Assembly (NCBI GenBank): GCA_913057985.1 | Contig: CAJXPL010000012.1 | Span: 1-64,000 of the forward strand | Direction: 5' to 3' | Origin: an uncultured Synechococcus sp. | Lineage (GTDB): Bacteria; Cyanobacteriota; Cyanobacteriia; PCC-6307; Cyanobiaceae | DNA: 64,000 bases | Shown here: in pieces, positions 1 through 4,966 of the stretch | Layout of the letters: the number at the start of each line of letters is the position of its first letter | Numbering within the stretch: the first letter of the stretch is position 1 | Program-made: the position numbers and the translations under genes | The notes under the pieces: generated by a model | Database searches by the model: none | What the model saw: only the letters and a program-made list of their open reading frames with translations | Told to the model about the DNA's origin: nothing

Positions 1-4
1 AACT

Positions 5-71
5 GGGAGTCGAGGACCACTTGGCCTCCTCCCTATTAACCGGGGAATCAAGGACCGTATGGACTCTTCCC
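5..71. repeat. Two tandem imperfect hairpin repeats (29 nt, 38-nt period)
   Basis: Copies at 5-33 and 43-71 are both 29 nt and match at about 21 positions. Copy 1 folds as GGGAG/CTCCC, then GAGG/CCTC, then CCA/TGG with small bulges. Copy 2 keeps the outer stem as GGGAA/TTCCC, a paired G-C to A-T change. More copies could lie to the left of the window. Function unknown. Confidence 0.45.
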
Positions 72-111
72 CACGCCATTCCAAGCCGTCAGCTCAAAAG
101 CTGGTGGAAAT

Positions 112-273
112 TCACCGCACGTAGCGGGCATAACTGGGCAGTCGTTTCAATCGAATCTGAGTCGAATAACCCGTCGGCGTGATGATGTTCACCACTTCAG
201 GGGCAGGGCTATTCAGCGTGTAGCCACGTTGGGTCAACTTCTCCCAGGATTGTTTGAGTAATTCAGTGTCCAT
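112..273 (-). CDS. Small hypothetical protein, 53 aa
   Basis: An ATG-started frame of 53 codons reads as an ordinary soluble protein: MDTELLKQSWEKLTQRGY at the start, then a Pro/Thr/Ile stretch, and a basic, Arg/Tyr-rich tail ending ARYVR. I do not recognise a family. It is the leftmost gene call of the accessory region, transcribed leftward. A perfect 12-bp palindrome (276-287) sits just before the start codon and could be an operator. It is too short for most gene finders. Composition argues for a real gene, but there is no homology evidence. Confidence 0.45.
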   Translation of the reverse strand: MDTELLKQSWEKLTQRGYTLNSPAPEVVNIITPTGYSTQIRLKRLPSYARYVR

Positions 274-275
274 AA

Positions 276-287
276 GTTATCGATAAC
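276..287. promoter_or_regulatory. 12-bp perfect palindrome at a start codon
   Basis: GTTATCGATAAC is its own reverse complement and ends 2 bases before the ATG of the 53-aa gene on the minus strand. The position suits an operator that would block transcription or translation initiation. It could also be chance; it contains a ClaI-type ATCGAT core. Confidence 0.3.
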
Positions 288-320
288 ACATCTCATCAAG
301 CCTCCGCCAGTTTTGATCAG

Positions 321-338
321 TATGTGGCACTTGATGCA
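321..338 (+). repeat. Duplicated 18-bp fragment, copy 1
   Basis: The 18 bases TATGTGGCACTTGATGCA recur exactly at 600-617. In the same frame both copies encode QYVALDA preceded by Ala-Ser. Copy 1 has no start codon and stops soon after (LRSF, stop at 360), so it looks like the decayed end of a paralogue of the gene at 546-773. Confidence 0.5.
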
Positions 339-388
339 ATTTTGAACCTCAGGAGTTTTTAGCTTTGTGATGCCCCTAGCTACTGGTT

Positions 389-574
389 TTGGCATTCGAC
401 GAACTCGATAGGACAACCAGGTATATCCGTGATGCAAAGGCTCGCGCGCTGGAAGTGCTGAATGAAGCCTCCCCCAAGCTCACCGCACTTGAGAAGGCCA
501 TGTGGATGAAGTTGAAGCGAGGGGAACGCCCCTGCAAAAACAGCAATGGCCAATATCCCCGAAGAAAGCATTGA
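389..574 (+). CDS. Small hypothetical protein, 61 aa (doubtful)
   Basis: A TTG-started frame gives an acidic then basic helical protein (LAFDELDRTTRYIRDAKARA at the start). Codon composition looks coding up to about residue 50, after which the Asn/Gln/Arg-rich tail looks less convincing. It overlaps the next gene (546) by 29 bases. No family recognised. It may be a remnant within a decaying island. Confidence 0.3.
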   Translation: MAFDELDRTTRYIRDAKARALEVLNEASPKLTALEKAMWMKLKRGERPCKNSNGQYPRRKH

Positions 575-773
575 CGCAGAGGCTGCCAGTTATCTGCAAT
601 ATGTGGCACTTGATGCATTTAAGGACAAGGAATTAACGGACCATCAGGAAAAGCAGAAGAGAGATGATCCAAGAATTCAGCATGATTTCTCGGCCGCCGC
701 CGATGGTGCATCAGCTTGGCGACAAACGCTTTGTTGTCTGTGTGTCGAGTGGGCTGTGCTTGGAATTTGCTGA
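546..773 (+). CDS. Hypothetical protein, probably 3'-truncated (75 aa frame)
   Basis: ATG-started. Residues 1-50 read as a normal acidic/basic soluble protein (MANIPEESIDAEAASYLQYV). From about residue 58 the frame turns Cys/Trp-rich and implausible, where it meets the antisense recombinase-like fragment. Contains copy 2 of the 18-bp duplicated fragment (600-617). I infer a gene cut by rearrangement. Family unknown. Confidence 0.3.
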   Translation: MANIPEESIDAEAASYLQYVALDAFKDKELTDHQEKQKRDDPRIQHDFSAAADGASAWRQTLCCLCVEWAVLGIC

Positions 774-861
774 CCGATGGGATGCCGAGTGCTGCCTGAA
801 GAGCCTTCAGGTTGCCAGTGTTTTGCCTAAGTAGTGAGGCTGCACGACGCCTCGGATACAA
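619..861 (-). pseudogene. Possible tyrosine recombinase C-terminal remnant
   Basis: The minus frame contains RQNTGNLKALQAALGIPSVS and, about ten residues later, DNKAFVAKLM. Families of tyrosine recombinases often carry a TGNLKALQxxLGHxSVxTTxRYxH segment followed by a short helical tail. Here the LGH histidine is Ile, and the catalytic Tyr region reads QAQPTRHTD, so the fragment is at best inactive. Its upstream catalytic domain is missing: the region above 840 belongs to another gene on the other strand. A recombinase remnant would fit a tRNA-linked island, but the match is from motif memory only. Confidence 0.3.
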
Positions 862-1030
862 GTCCAGATCTCAGCTCTACAGACTTATCAACGACCGCTA
901 CCCGCACGAGCATGTCCATGTGCATCAGCACACGGGACAGCGTTTGGTTCACATAGAGGGGCTGAGGGAGAAGCTGCAGTGCATCTGCCAGTGGCGACCT
1001 GACAGCGTGTTTCTAAGGAAGCCTCTTTAA
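812..1030 (+). CDS. Small HTH DNA-binding protein, excisionase-like (72 aa)
   Basis: The frame reads SEAARRLGYKSRSQLYRLIN near the start, a typical helix-turn-helix of the MerR/Xis/DNA-binding-domain type: acidic first helix, turn at LGYKS, recognition helix RSQLYRLI. It is followed by a beta-wing-like stretch (HVHVHQHTGQRLVHI) and a C-terminal helix. Total length (about 65-72 aa) suits a phage or island excisionase or small regulator. The start is uncertain: TTG at 812 or GTG at 818. It lies head-on to the recombinase-like remnant. Role in excision or regulation is inferred. Confidence 0.5.
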   Translation: MPVFCLSSEAARRLGYKSRSQLYRLINDRYPHEHVHVHQHTGQRLVHIEGLREKLQCICQWRPDSVFLRKPL

Positions 1031-1128
1031 CGCCTGCGCTTTGCTTTGACCTTTAAGGCTCGCCTGTTGCGCCATACGGCTAGATAACCGCCGAGACCTA
1101 AGCCAACCAGAAGGAGTAGAGGGCTCAT
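1027..1128 (-). CDS. Tiny membrane protein, 33 aa
   Basis: ATG-started at 1128, with a single hydrophobic segment (SPLLLLVGLGLGGYLAVW) followed by a strongly basic tail (RNRRALKVKAKRRR), so the C-terminus should be cytoplasmic. The start overlaps the stop of the 79-aa gene upstream as ATGA, which supports real translation coupling. Family unknown. The pair could be phage-type small membrane proteins (holin-like), but no lipobox or other diagnostic motif is present. Confidence 0.5.
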   Translation of the reverse strand: MSPLLLLVGLGLGGYLAVWRNRRALKVKAKRRR

Positions 1129-1364
1129 GCTTCCACATCAGCGTGCCTTCTCCAAAGAGTCCATGGACGCTGGGCTTGAGGAGTGATCTCCTGTTGAAGT
1201 TCGATCTGCTGTGCGGTCTCGGCTTTCTGCAGGGCTTGCTCTTTGAGTTCCGCAGAAAGAAACAGTCCTGCAATGCAGATCATCAGGATGCTCAGGAGTG
1301 CCGCGACCAGATACATCGTTGACCGAGCGATGGCTTGTTCCTGCTCCCTGCTCAGGTCGCCCAT
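1125..1364 (-). CDS. Small membrane protein with coiled-coil tail, 79 aa
   Basis: ATG start at 1364 is preferred to the in-frame TTG four codons upstream. Residues 1-16 are polar (MGDLSREQEQAIARST), residues 17-40 form one membrane helix (MYLVAALLSILMICIAGLFL), and the rest is a Glu/Gln/Ala-rich amphipathic helix ending in a Trp/Arg patch. It overlaps the next tiny gene by ATGA. No family recognised. Size and layout resemble phage lysis or holin accessory proteins, but this is only analogy. Confidence 0.5.
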   Translation of the reverse strand: MGDLSREQEQAIARSTMYLVAALLSILMICIAGLFLSAELKEQALQKAETAQQIELQQEITPQAQRPWTLWRRHADVEA

Positions 1365-1392
1365 GGCTTGGCCCAAATCTGGTCAAGGTGTA

Positions 1393-1629
1393 TCAGTCAG
1401 AACTCTTTGCTGCGATTACAGAGGGTGTTGTTTTGTGTGCGCACTTCAAGCTGAGTTCCGCCCCGCCCGCCTGAGCCGATGACTCGTCGGCGGATGCTGC
1501 GGCACAACGCGATTGAGGCTTGGCAGACGATGCAGAAGACGGGCTGGAGGCGCTGCCCCCCGCCTGTCCGATGAGGTCCTCAGTCTGAGTGCAGAGGTGT
1601 ATTCCCATAGGTGATTTGAGCCACGACAA
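1393..1629 (-). CDS. Doubtful small ORF, 78 aa
   Basis: A TTG- or downstream-ATG-started frame, rich in Ser/Ala with a few Cys. It has no recognisable domain or membrane segment and could be non-coding. Listed because nothing better explains 1377-1579. Overlaps the 28-codon membrane-peptide frame in another frame. Confidence 0.12.
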   Translation of the reverse strand: MSWLKSPMGIHLCTQTEDLIGQAGGSASSPSSASSAKPQSRCAAASADESSAQAGGAELSLKCAHKTTPSVIAAKSSD

Positions 1630-1666
1630 GAACTAGGCCAGCGATTGGCAACACCAAAGGATCCAT
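1580..1666 (-). CDS. Candidate 28-aa membrane peptide
   Basis: ATG at 1666 opens a 28-codon frame, MDPLVLPIAGLVLVVAQITY and eight polar residues, with one short hydrophobic segment. No Shine-Dalgarno sequence is visible. Similar in style to the other tiny membrane proteins of this region, but it could be chance. Confidence 0.25.
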   Translation of the reverse strand: MDPLVLPIAGLVLVVAQITYGNTPLHSD

Positions 1667-1703
1667 GACAAGAGGTCTGCCAGCAGGTTGAGAAGTGAAA
1701 GAA

Positions 1704-1755
1704 CGCTGATCTGACTCCCCGCACCGTCAAGGGGGAGTCAGTGCAGTGATCAGCG
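1704..1755. other. Long composite hairpin
   Basis: Inner perfect stem CTGACTCCCC (1711-1720) with GGGGAGTCAG (1732-1741), 11-nt loop. The outer arms CGCTGAT (1704-1710) and ATCAGCG (1749-1755) also pair, with a bulge of about 7 nt on the right side. Together about 17 bp of stem. There is no T-run on either side, so it is not a simple terminator. It lies just downstream (minus strand) of the 72-aa gene at 1764-1982. It could be a structured RNA, a recombination or replication site, or an RNA-end stabiliser. Confidence 0.55.
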
Positions 1756-1756
1756 C

Positions 1757-1782
1757 CCAATGGTCAGCGGATAAACCATTGG
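1757..1782. other. Hairpin overlapping a stop codon
   Basis: CCAATGG (1757-1763) pairs with CCATTGG (1776-1782), 12-nt loop, spanning the end of the 1764-1982 gene. It stacks directly next to the larger hairpin at 1704-1755. Confidence 0.35.
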
Positions 1783-1982
1783 ATGGAGGTCTTGGGGACT
1801 CCGAAGACAACATTGCCCCTTTCGCGGGCTGTGCTCCTTTCGAATGAGGTGATGGCAGCAATCAAATGAGCAGCAACTACTGCTGCATTTGCTGCATCTG
1901 CTGCTGACTCAGCGATTGACCACCTGTTGTTCGTGCAGTTGATCATACAGCTCAAAGCAAAGACCACAGCTGCAACCAGCAA
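1764..1982 (-). CDS. Small membrane or exported hypothetical protein, 72 aa
   Basis: TTG start at 1982. Residues 1-15 are hydrophobic (MLVAAVVFALSCMINC), then an Ala-rich helix (residues 24-45) and a polar tail. The Cys residues do not sit in a standard lipobox. The 12-bp-phased TGTGCGCCA repeats at 1999-2021 lie about 17 bp before the start. Two hairpins follow its stop. Family unknown; start uncertain since the frame is open to the stop of the gene at 2025. Confidence 0.4.
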   Translation of the reverse strand: MLVAAVVFALSCMINCTNNRWSIAESAADAANAAVVAAHLIAAITSFERSTARERGNVVFGVPKTSIQWFIR

Positions 1983-1998
1983 CGGAAGATACCGCTGT

Positions 1999-2021
1999 TG
2001 TGCGCCAATTAGTGCGCCAGA
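1999..2021. repeat. Left 23-bp inverted repeat (two TGTGCGCCA units, 12-bp phase)
   Basis: TGTGCGCCA at 1999-2007 and AGTGCGCCA at 2011-2019. The block matches the reverse complement of 4725-4747 at 19 of 23 positions, so the two form an inverted pair about 2.7 kb apart around the nuclease/TerS-like cluster. It may be a terminal repeat, an integrase arm site or an operator pair. Confidence 0.55.
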
Positions 2022-2024
2022 GCA

Positions 2025-2411
2025 TCAAGACCGGGTGTTGCCGTGGCGATAGCCCCAACCAGGACGGCTCGCCTTTGCAGCTTCATGATCCATCTTCCGG
2101 CGCAGCAGAAGCTCGTAAAGCATCTTCTGGGCACCGACAGCAGCGGCGTATTGCTTGTCCTGCTCAGCCTTGAGAGAGATGCGTTGAAGGCTTGTCGCCA
2201 TGTGGACCATCAGATGCTGAGCATCGTGTGAATCAATGCTCAGTTGGAGCTGATCATGCGCCCAACGACAGTCCCGTTGGGCAGATGAACGTGAGCACCC
2301 CCACTGAGACATCTGTGCGGTCACAACATCGCTGAAACCCTTTCCCTGACTGACTAGAGCCAACGCTGATTCACGGCGTCTGTTGCGCTCAGCTCTGCTG
2401 GTTCTGGCCAT
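2025..2411 (-). CDS. HTH protein, terminase-small-subunit-like (128 aa)
   Basis: The basic N-terminus (MARTSRAERNRRRESALALV) leads into a helix-turn-helix-like segment (residues 15-50, with SRSSAQRDCRWAHDQL as probable recognition helix). A helical segment at residues 70-105 follows, ATSLQRISLKAEQDKQYAAA then VGAQKMLYELL. This order, an N-terminal HTH followed by a helix of the type 'LxxIxxKAExxxxxxAAxxAxxxLxxL', is typical of phage small terminase subunits, which bind DNA during packaging. The family call is inferred from layout; it could be another small phage/island DNA-binding protein. It sits 46 bases downstream of the nuclease gene on the same strand. The start is ATG. Confidence 0.45.
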   Translation of the reverse strand: MARTSRAERNRRRESALALVSQGKGFSDVVTAQMSQWGCSRSSAQRDCRWAHDQLQLSIDSHDAQHLMVHMATSLQRISLKAEQDKQYAAAVGAQKMLYELLLRRKMDHEAAKASRPGWGYRHGNTRS

Positions 2412-2457
2412 GGATCAGCCCCTAAAAAAATCGATGTGTCTCTGTGGCGTGTACCAA

Positions 2458-3564
2458 TCAGACCATCGTTTCTAAATCTTCTAATTCAGTATCACTGATA
2501 AGTATCACATCTGCAGATTCAGCAAGGCTCTTTGCTGCCTTTGTGAAACCAGCATTGGAGACGACGACAGCATGAGTGCCGTTAAAGAAGGCTTTGCCAG
2601 CGATGACCTCCTGTACGGCTTTATTTCCGACAGGGTTGCTGTACCGCTTGCATTGAATGCAGACCTTCAGATCTTCAATTTGCGCGATTAGGTCTACACC
2701 TTGGTCGTTTGAAGCCTGAGTTTGCTCAACGTTCGAGCCTGCCTCTTGAAGTATGCGCCCGCAGTAGATCTCATAGTCTTCGCCGGACATGTCCTCAGAG
2801 AAACCTGCTTCGACCCGCTCTTCCTCCTGTGCATCAAGCTCCTCTGCTACTGGATACATCGCATGCTTATTAATCCAATCATTAATAACCTCATACCATT
2901 CCACCTCTGAATGGCGCCCTAGCTTTTCAATTTTGTATTTCCACCACCCGTCAAACCAAGCATCGCCGCGAAAATCATCGTCGCTAACAAGTACATTCTT
3001 CCAGAAATAGGGGAATCCGCGTTTAAACCCTCTTCCATTGACGAAAGCATTGTCTTTGACATCGCCGATCGGAACTCCTACGTAATCAGAGAATTGCCCC
3101 CACCCTTCGACATCAATATTTCCATAGTCATCTTCATCGATTGATTCCAAGCGAATTCTATAGAGGGTGTATTTGTGCTCTTTTATCAAGCTGATATTAG
3201 AGGCTTCCCATTCTTCTGCAATCTGAATTCTTTTTTGTAAGTCTTCTGGCTCTTGAACTTTGTTTTGTTGTTTTTGTGTCTCTATTCCTTGGATATCAGC
3301 TTGCCGTTGCTCATTTGATTGTCGCATTGCCAGAGCGACGGAAAGAGCAATAAAGGCAAATATCCCGAAAAGAACAGCTCCTCCGCCTGAGTCAAGAACA
3401 GCCTGATTTTTTTGCTGTGGTCTTGTCTGGGCTGGGACCAGAACTGATGCGGTGACAGCTTGCTGATGCACCGCTGAACAGTGGCCGTTGCTGACGATGG
3501 GTGGCTTAACCACCTCATCGCTCAGCAACGGCCCTGGTTCAATGAAATCAAGAACGTTGGCCAT
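2458..3564 (-). CDS. Membrane-anchored Mrr-type restriction endonuclease (368 aa)
   Basis: The C-terminal ~105 residues form an Mrr-like PD-(D/E)xK nuclease domain: EDYEIYCGRIL opens it (about residue 262), then NDQGVDLIAQ with the metal-binding Asp (about 291) and VCIQCKRY with the Q-x-K signature (304-306). Mrr-family domains cleave modified or foreign DNA. Residues 1-58 are low-complexity and polar, residues 60-80 are a membrane helix (GGGAVLFGIFAFIALSVALA), then a Gln/Glu-rich coil and an acidic, aromatic-rich domain of unknown family (120-250). The ATG at 3564 overlaps the stop of the upstream gene as TGATG, which decides the start over an in-frame codon at 3603. The gene is clearly AT-richer than the core genome. 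A TM plus effector-nuclease plan is seen in several antiphage systems; a defence role here is inferred. Confidence 0.7.
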   Translation of the reverse strand: MANVLDFIEPGPLLSDEVVKPPIVSNGHCSAVHQQAVTASVLVPAQTRPQQKNQAVLDSGGGAVLFGIFAFIALSVALAMRQSNEQRQADIQGIETQKQQNKVQEPEDLQKRIQIAEEWEASNISLIKEHKYTLYRIRLESIDEDDYGNIDVEGWGQFSDYVGVPIGDVKDNAFVNGRGFKRGFPYFWKNVLVSDDDFRGDAWFDGWWKYKIEKLGRHSEVEWYEVINDWINKHAMYPVAEELDAQEEERVEAGFSEDMSGEDYEIYCGRILQEAGSNVEQTQASNDQGVDLIAQIEDLKVCIQCKRYSNPVGNKAVQEVIAGKAFFNGTHAVVVSNAGFTKAAKSLAESADVILISDTELEDLETMV

Positions 3565-3929
3565 CACCCAGCACCCACGTTGTCCAGTTCGTTCTGCAGC
3601 CAAAGGCGCTGCTGAATCAGCTCGTCACGCTGGTCAAGAAGACCACCAGCACGCTCTTCAATCTCTTTTTGAAGGCGGCTGATCTTGGCGGCTAACGACT
3701 GGATGTGGGTCTCTGCCTGCTTGCGGTAGTAATCACGCCCCAAGTTGGCTGGCAGCCACGAGGTGCGGCACCACTGTTCAAACTCAGGCGGCATACCGCT
3801 GAACTCAGGGTTGTCCCGCAGTGCAGCGTCTCTGTAACTGAGTTGGCGATCCAGAAGCCTTTGGCTGTCGCCTGGCTGGCAATAACACCAGTCGCCAAAG
3901 ACGGGATGAGGTCTTGCAAGCATCGTCAC
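3564..3929 (-). CDS. Coiled-coil hypothetical protein, 121 aa
   Basis: GTG start overlaps the stop of the 136-aa gene. Residues 1-70 contain several Cys, Trp and Pro residues (for example GDWCYCQPGDSQRLLDRQ) and may form a small folded domain. Residues 75-115 are a long coiled coil (HIQSLAAKISRLQKEIEERA and on). Third gene of the coupled operon that ends in the Mrr-type nuclease. Family unknown; probably works with its neighbours. Confidence 0.55.
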   Translation of the reverse strand: MTMLARPHPVFGDWCYCQPGDSQRLLDRQLSYRDAALRDNPEFSGMPPEFEQWCRTSWLPANLGRDYYRKQAETHIQSLAAKISRLQKEIEERAGGLLDQRDELIQQRLWLQNELDNVGAG

Positions 3930-4336
3930 CAGCTCCGGTATGCCTTCTTCCAGCTCGGTGTGTTGAGCCGGATTTCACGTTCCTGCCTGGCACGCTCGTT
4001 TTTGGCCCGCAGAGCCTCTGTTTGCATCTGCAGGGACTGAGCAGCAAGCACCCTGGCTTCACGTTCTTCGTCAATACGGTGGCGAATTGACGGATCAATG
4101 CCGCAGTAGTGAGCCAGTTCTGCGGAATCTTGTGCAATAAGGCTGGTAAGTGTCAGGTTTGACCTGATTTTTGCCAGATCAACAGGCTGACCGTAGTTGC
4201 GGTGGGGTAAATGACGGCTGGCACCATCAATCTTTGAGATCCTGGCCTCAAGCTGTCGTGCCTGAGTTTCCACTTGTGATGCGTTTTGGTAGGAGGCTGT
4301 GATGGCCTCATCAATGGATTGAAATTCAGCTGACAT
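3926..4336 (-). CDS. Helical hypothetical protein, 136 aa
   Basis: ATG start. Residues 10-35 and 90-125 are strongly helical and charged (VETQARQLEARISKID; RALRAKNE-type repeats), the middle carries a SLIAQDSAELAHYCGI segment. Starts 11 bases inside the 58-aa gene upstream and overlaps the next start by 4 bases, so translation of all four genes is likely coupled. Family unknown. Confidence 0.55.
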   Translation of the reverse strand: MSAEFQSIDEAITASYQNASQVETQARQLEARISKIDGASRHLPHRNYGQPVDLAKIRSNLTLTSLIAQDSAELAHYCGIDPSIRHRIDEEREARVLAAQSLQMQTEALRAKNERARQEREIRLNTPSWKKAYRSW

Positions 4337-4502
4337 GGACTGGCTTGCGGCGGCTTTGGGGGTTGCTCAGGGGGTCTGTAGACGGCACATGAGGTGCATC
4401 GTCATCAACATCAAAGGCATCAAGCTGACGATCAACCATTGCTTCCCAACGAAGACGGTTAATGATCAGGTCAGCCTGAATAGGTAGCTGACGTTTAGGC
4501 AC
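4326..4502 (-). CDS. Small hypothetical protein, 58 aa (first gene of the nuclease operon)
   Basis: GTG at 4502 opens a 58-codon frame: basic start (PKRQLPIQADLIINRLRWEA), an acidic centre (FDVDDDAP) and a basic tail ending VHVS. The codon pattern is clean and the stop overlaps the start of the next gene by 11 bases. No in-frame ATG exists between it and an upstream stop. Family unknown. It is easily missed because it is under 60 codons. Confidence 0.5.
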   Translation of the reverse strand: MPKRQLPIQADLIINRLRWEAMVDRQLDAFDVDDDAPHVPSTDPLSNPQSRRKPVHVS

Positions 4503-4557
4503 TGAAAAGCGGTATTTATCGGTGTATTTAGCTTAGCTCTTTTAAGTAGACTGAAAA

Positions 4558-4619
4558 CAACCAGTTCTTACGGTGGGCTGGTTGCTCAGCGCAGCGAGTA
4601 GGGGTCACTTCGGTGGCCC
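4558..4619. other. Tandem stem-loops, one with a UUCG tetraloop
   Basis: CAACCAG (4558-4564) pairs with CTGGTTG (4578-4584). GGGTCAC (4602-4608) pairs with GTGGCCC (4613-4619) across TTCG, an exceptionally stable C(UUCG)G loop. A short CTC/GAG stem can form between them. It may be a leader RNA, small RNA or terminator; the plus strand continues TTATTTGATATTT, a weak T-tract. Confidence 0.4.
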
Positions 4620-4724
4620 TTATTTGATATTTAGAGCAGTCACGAAATCACGAAGAAAAGGGCGACTTCCCAGTACTGGCCTATGTGCGCCAGCTTTTTG
4701 GCGCAAGCCGACCGCTTAGGGGCA

Positions 4725-4747
4725 TTTGGCGCACACTTTGGCGCACA
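4725..4747. repeat. Right 23-bp inverted repeat (two TTTGGCGCACA units, 12-bp phase)
   Basis: TTTGGCGCACA occurs exactly at 4725-4735 and 4737-4747. Read on the other strand it matches 1999-2021 at 19 of 23 positions. A further pair of the same motif in inverted arrangement forms a hairpin at 4686-4705. Confidence 0.55.
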
Positions 4748-4774
4748 AAAAATGATATTTAGCCGTTTTGCACT

Positions 4775-4798
4775 AAAAAAGCGGCCCATGTGGACCGC
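4775..4798 (-). terminator. Intrinsic terminator of tRNA-Ala
   Basis: On the minus strand GCGGTCCA CA TGGGCCGC (one G-U pair) is followed directly by six T residues (4780-4775). It lies 36 bases beyond the tRNA 3' end. Confidence 0.8.
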
Positions 4799-4833
4799 TC
4801 AGATGCCAGTACTGGACTGACTTTTTTGAAGAA

Positions 4834-4906
4834 TGGAGCCAAGGAGACTCGAACTCCTGACCCCCTGCATGCCATGCAGGTGCTCTACCAGCTGAGCTAT
4901 GGCCCC
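4834..4906 (-). tRNA. tRNA-Ala (GGC)
   Basis: 73 nt with a full cloverleaf: acceptor GGGGCCA/TGGCTCC (with a G-T pair), D arm GCTC/GAGC, anticodon stem CCTGC/GCAGG with loop ATGGCAT (anticodon GGC), T arm AGGAG-TTCGAGT-CTCCT, discriminator A. CCA is not encoded. The accessory region starts on its 3' side, the usual side for tRNA-targeted integration. Confidence 0.97.
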
Positions 4907-4966
4907 ATGTCGACGTGGTGGCTTCAGAGCCGCCGTCGTCGTGTCACAGCTTACACCGCGGGAGCC

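Larger units (their letters stand above)
4503..4833. other. Non-coding, structure-rich stretch between island operon and tRNA-Ala
   Basis: No gene is visible. It holds three stem-loops (4558-4619), two exact copies of the palindrome CCAGTACTGG (4670-4679, 4806-4815), a hairpin of the TGCGCCA motif (4686-4705), the right inverted repeat (4725-4747) and the tRNA-Ala terminator. The first ~100 bases must hold the promoter of the nuclease operon; TATTTAGCTTAG-like AT-rich runs lie at 4514-4530, but I cannot fix a -10 box. Confidence 0.6.

Noticed and set aside
5-71. CRISPR array
   Set aside because: Repeats are imperfect, the gap between them is only 9 nt, and no cas gene is present.
234-437. 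Minus-strand 67-codon frame
   Set aside because: Overlaps a better small gene (112-273), the palindrome and a plus-strand frame; composition is not protein-like.
1704-1755. Integron attC site
   Set aside because: No GTTRRRY/RYYYAAC core sites and no integron integrase.
1446-1760. Minus-strand 104-codon frame in the island
   Set aside because: Cys/Ser/Arg/Pro-rich without any pattern and it runs through the long hairpin at 1704-1755.
1764-1982. Lipoprotein call for the 72-aa gene
   Set aside because: The Cys residues (ALSC, MINC) do not fit the lipobox consensus.
2458-3564. Complete restriction-modification system
   Set aside because: No methyltransferase gene is in the window; Mrr-type enzymes usually act alone on modified DNA.
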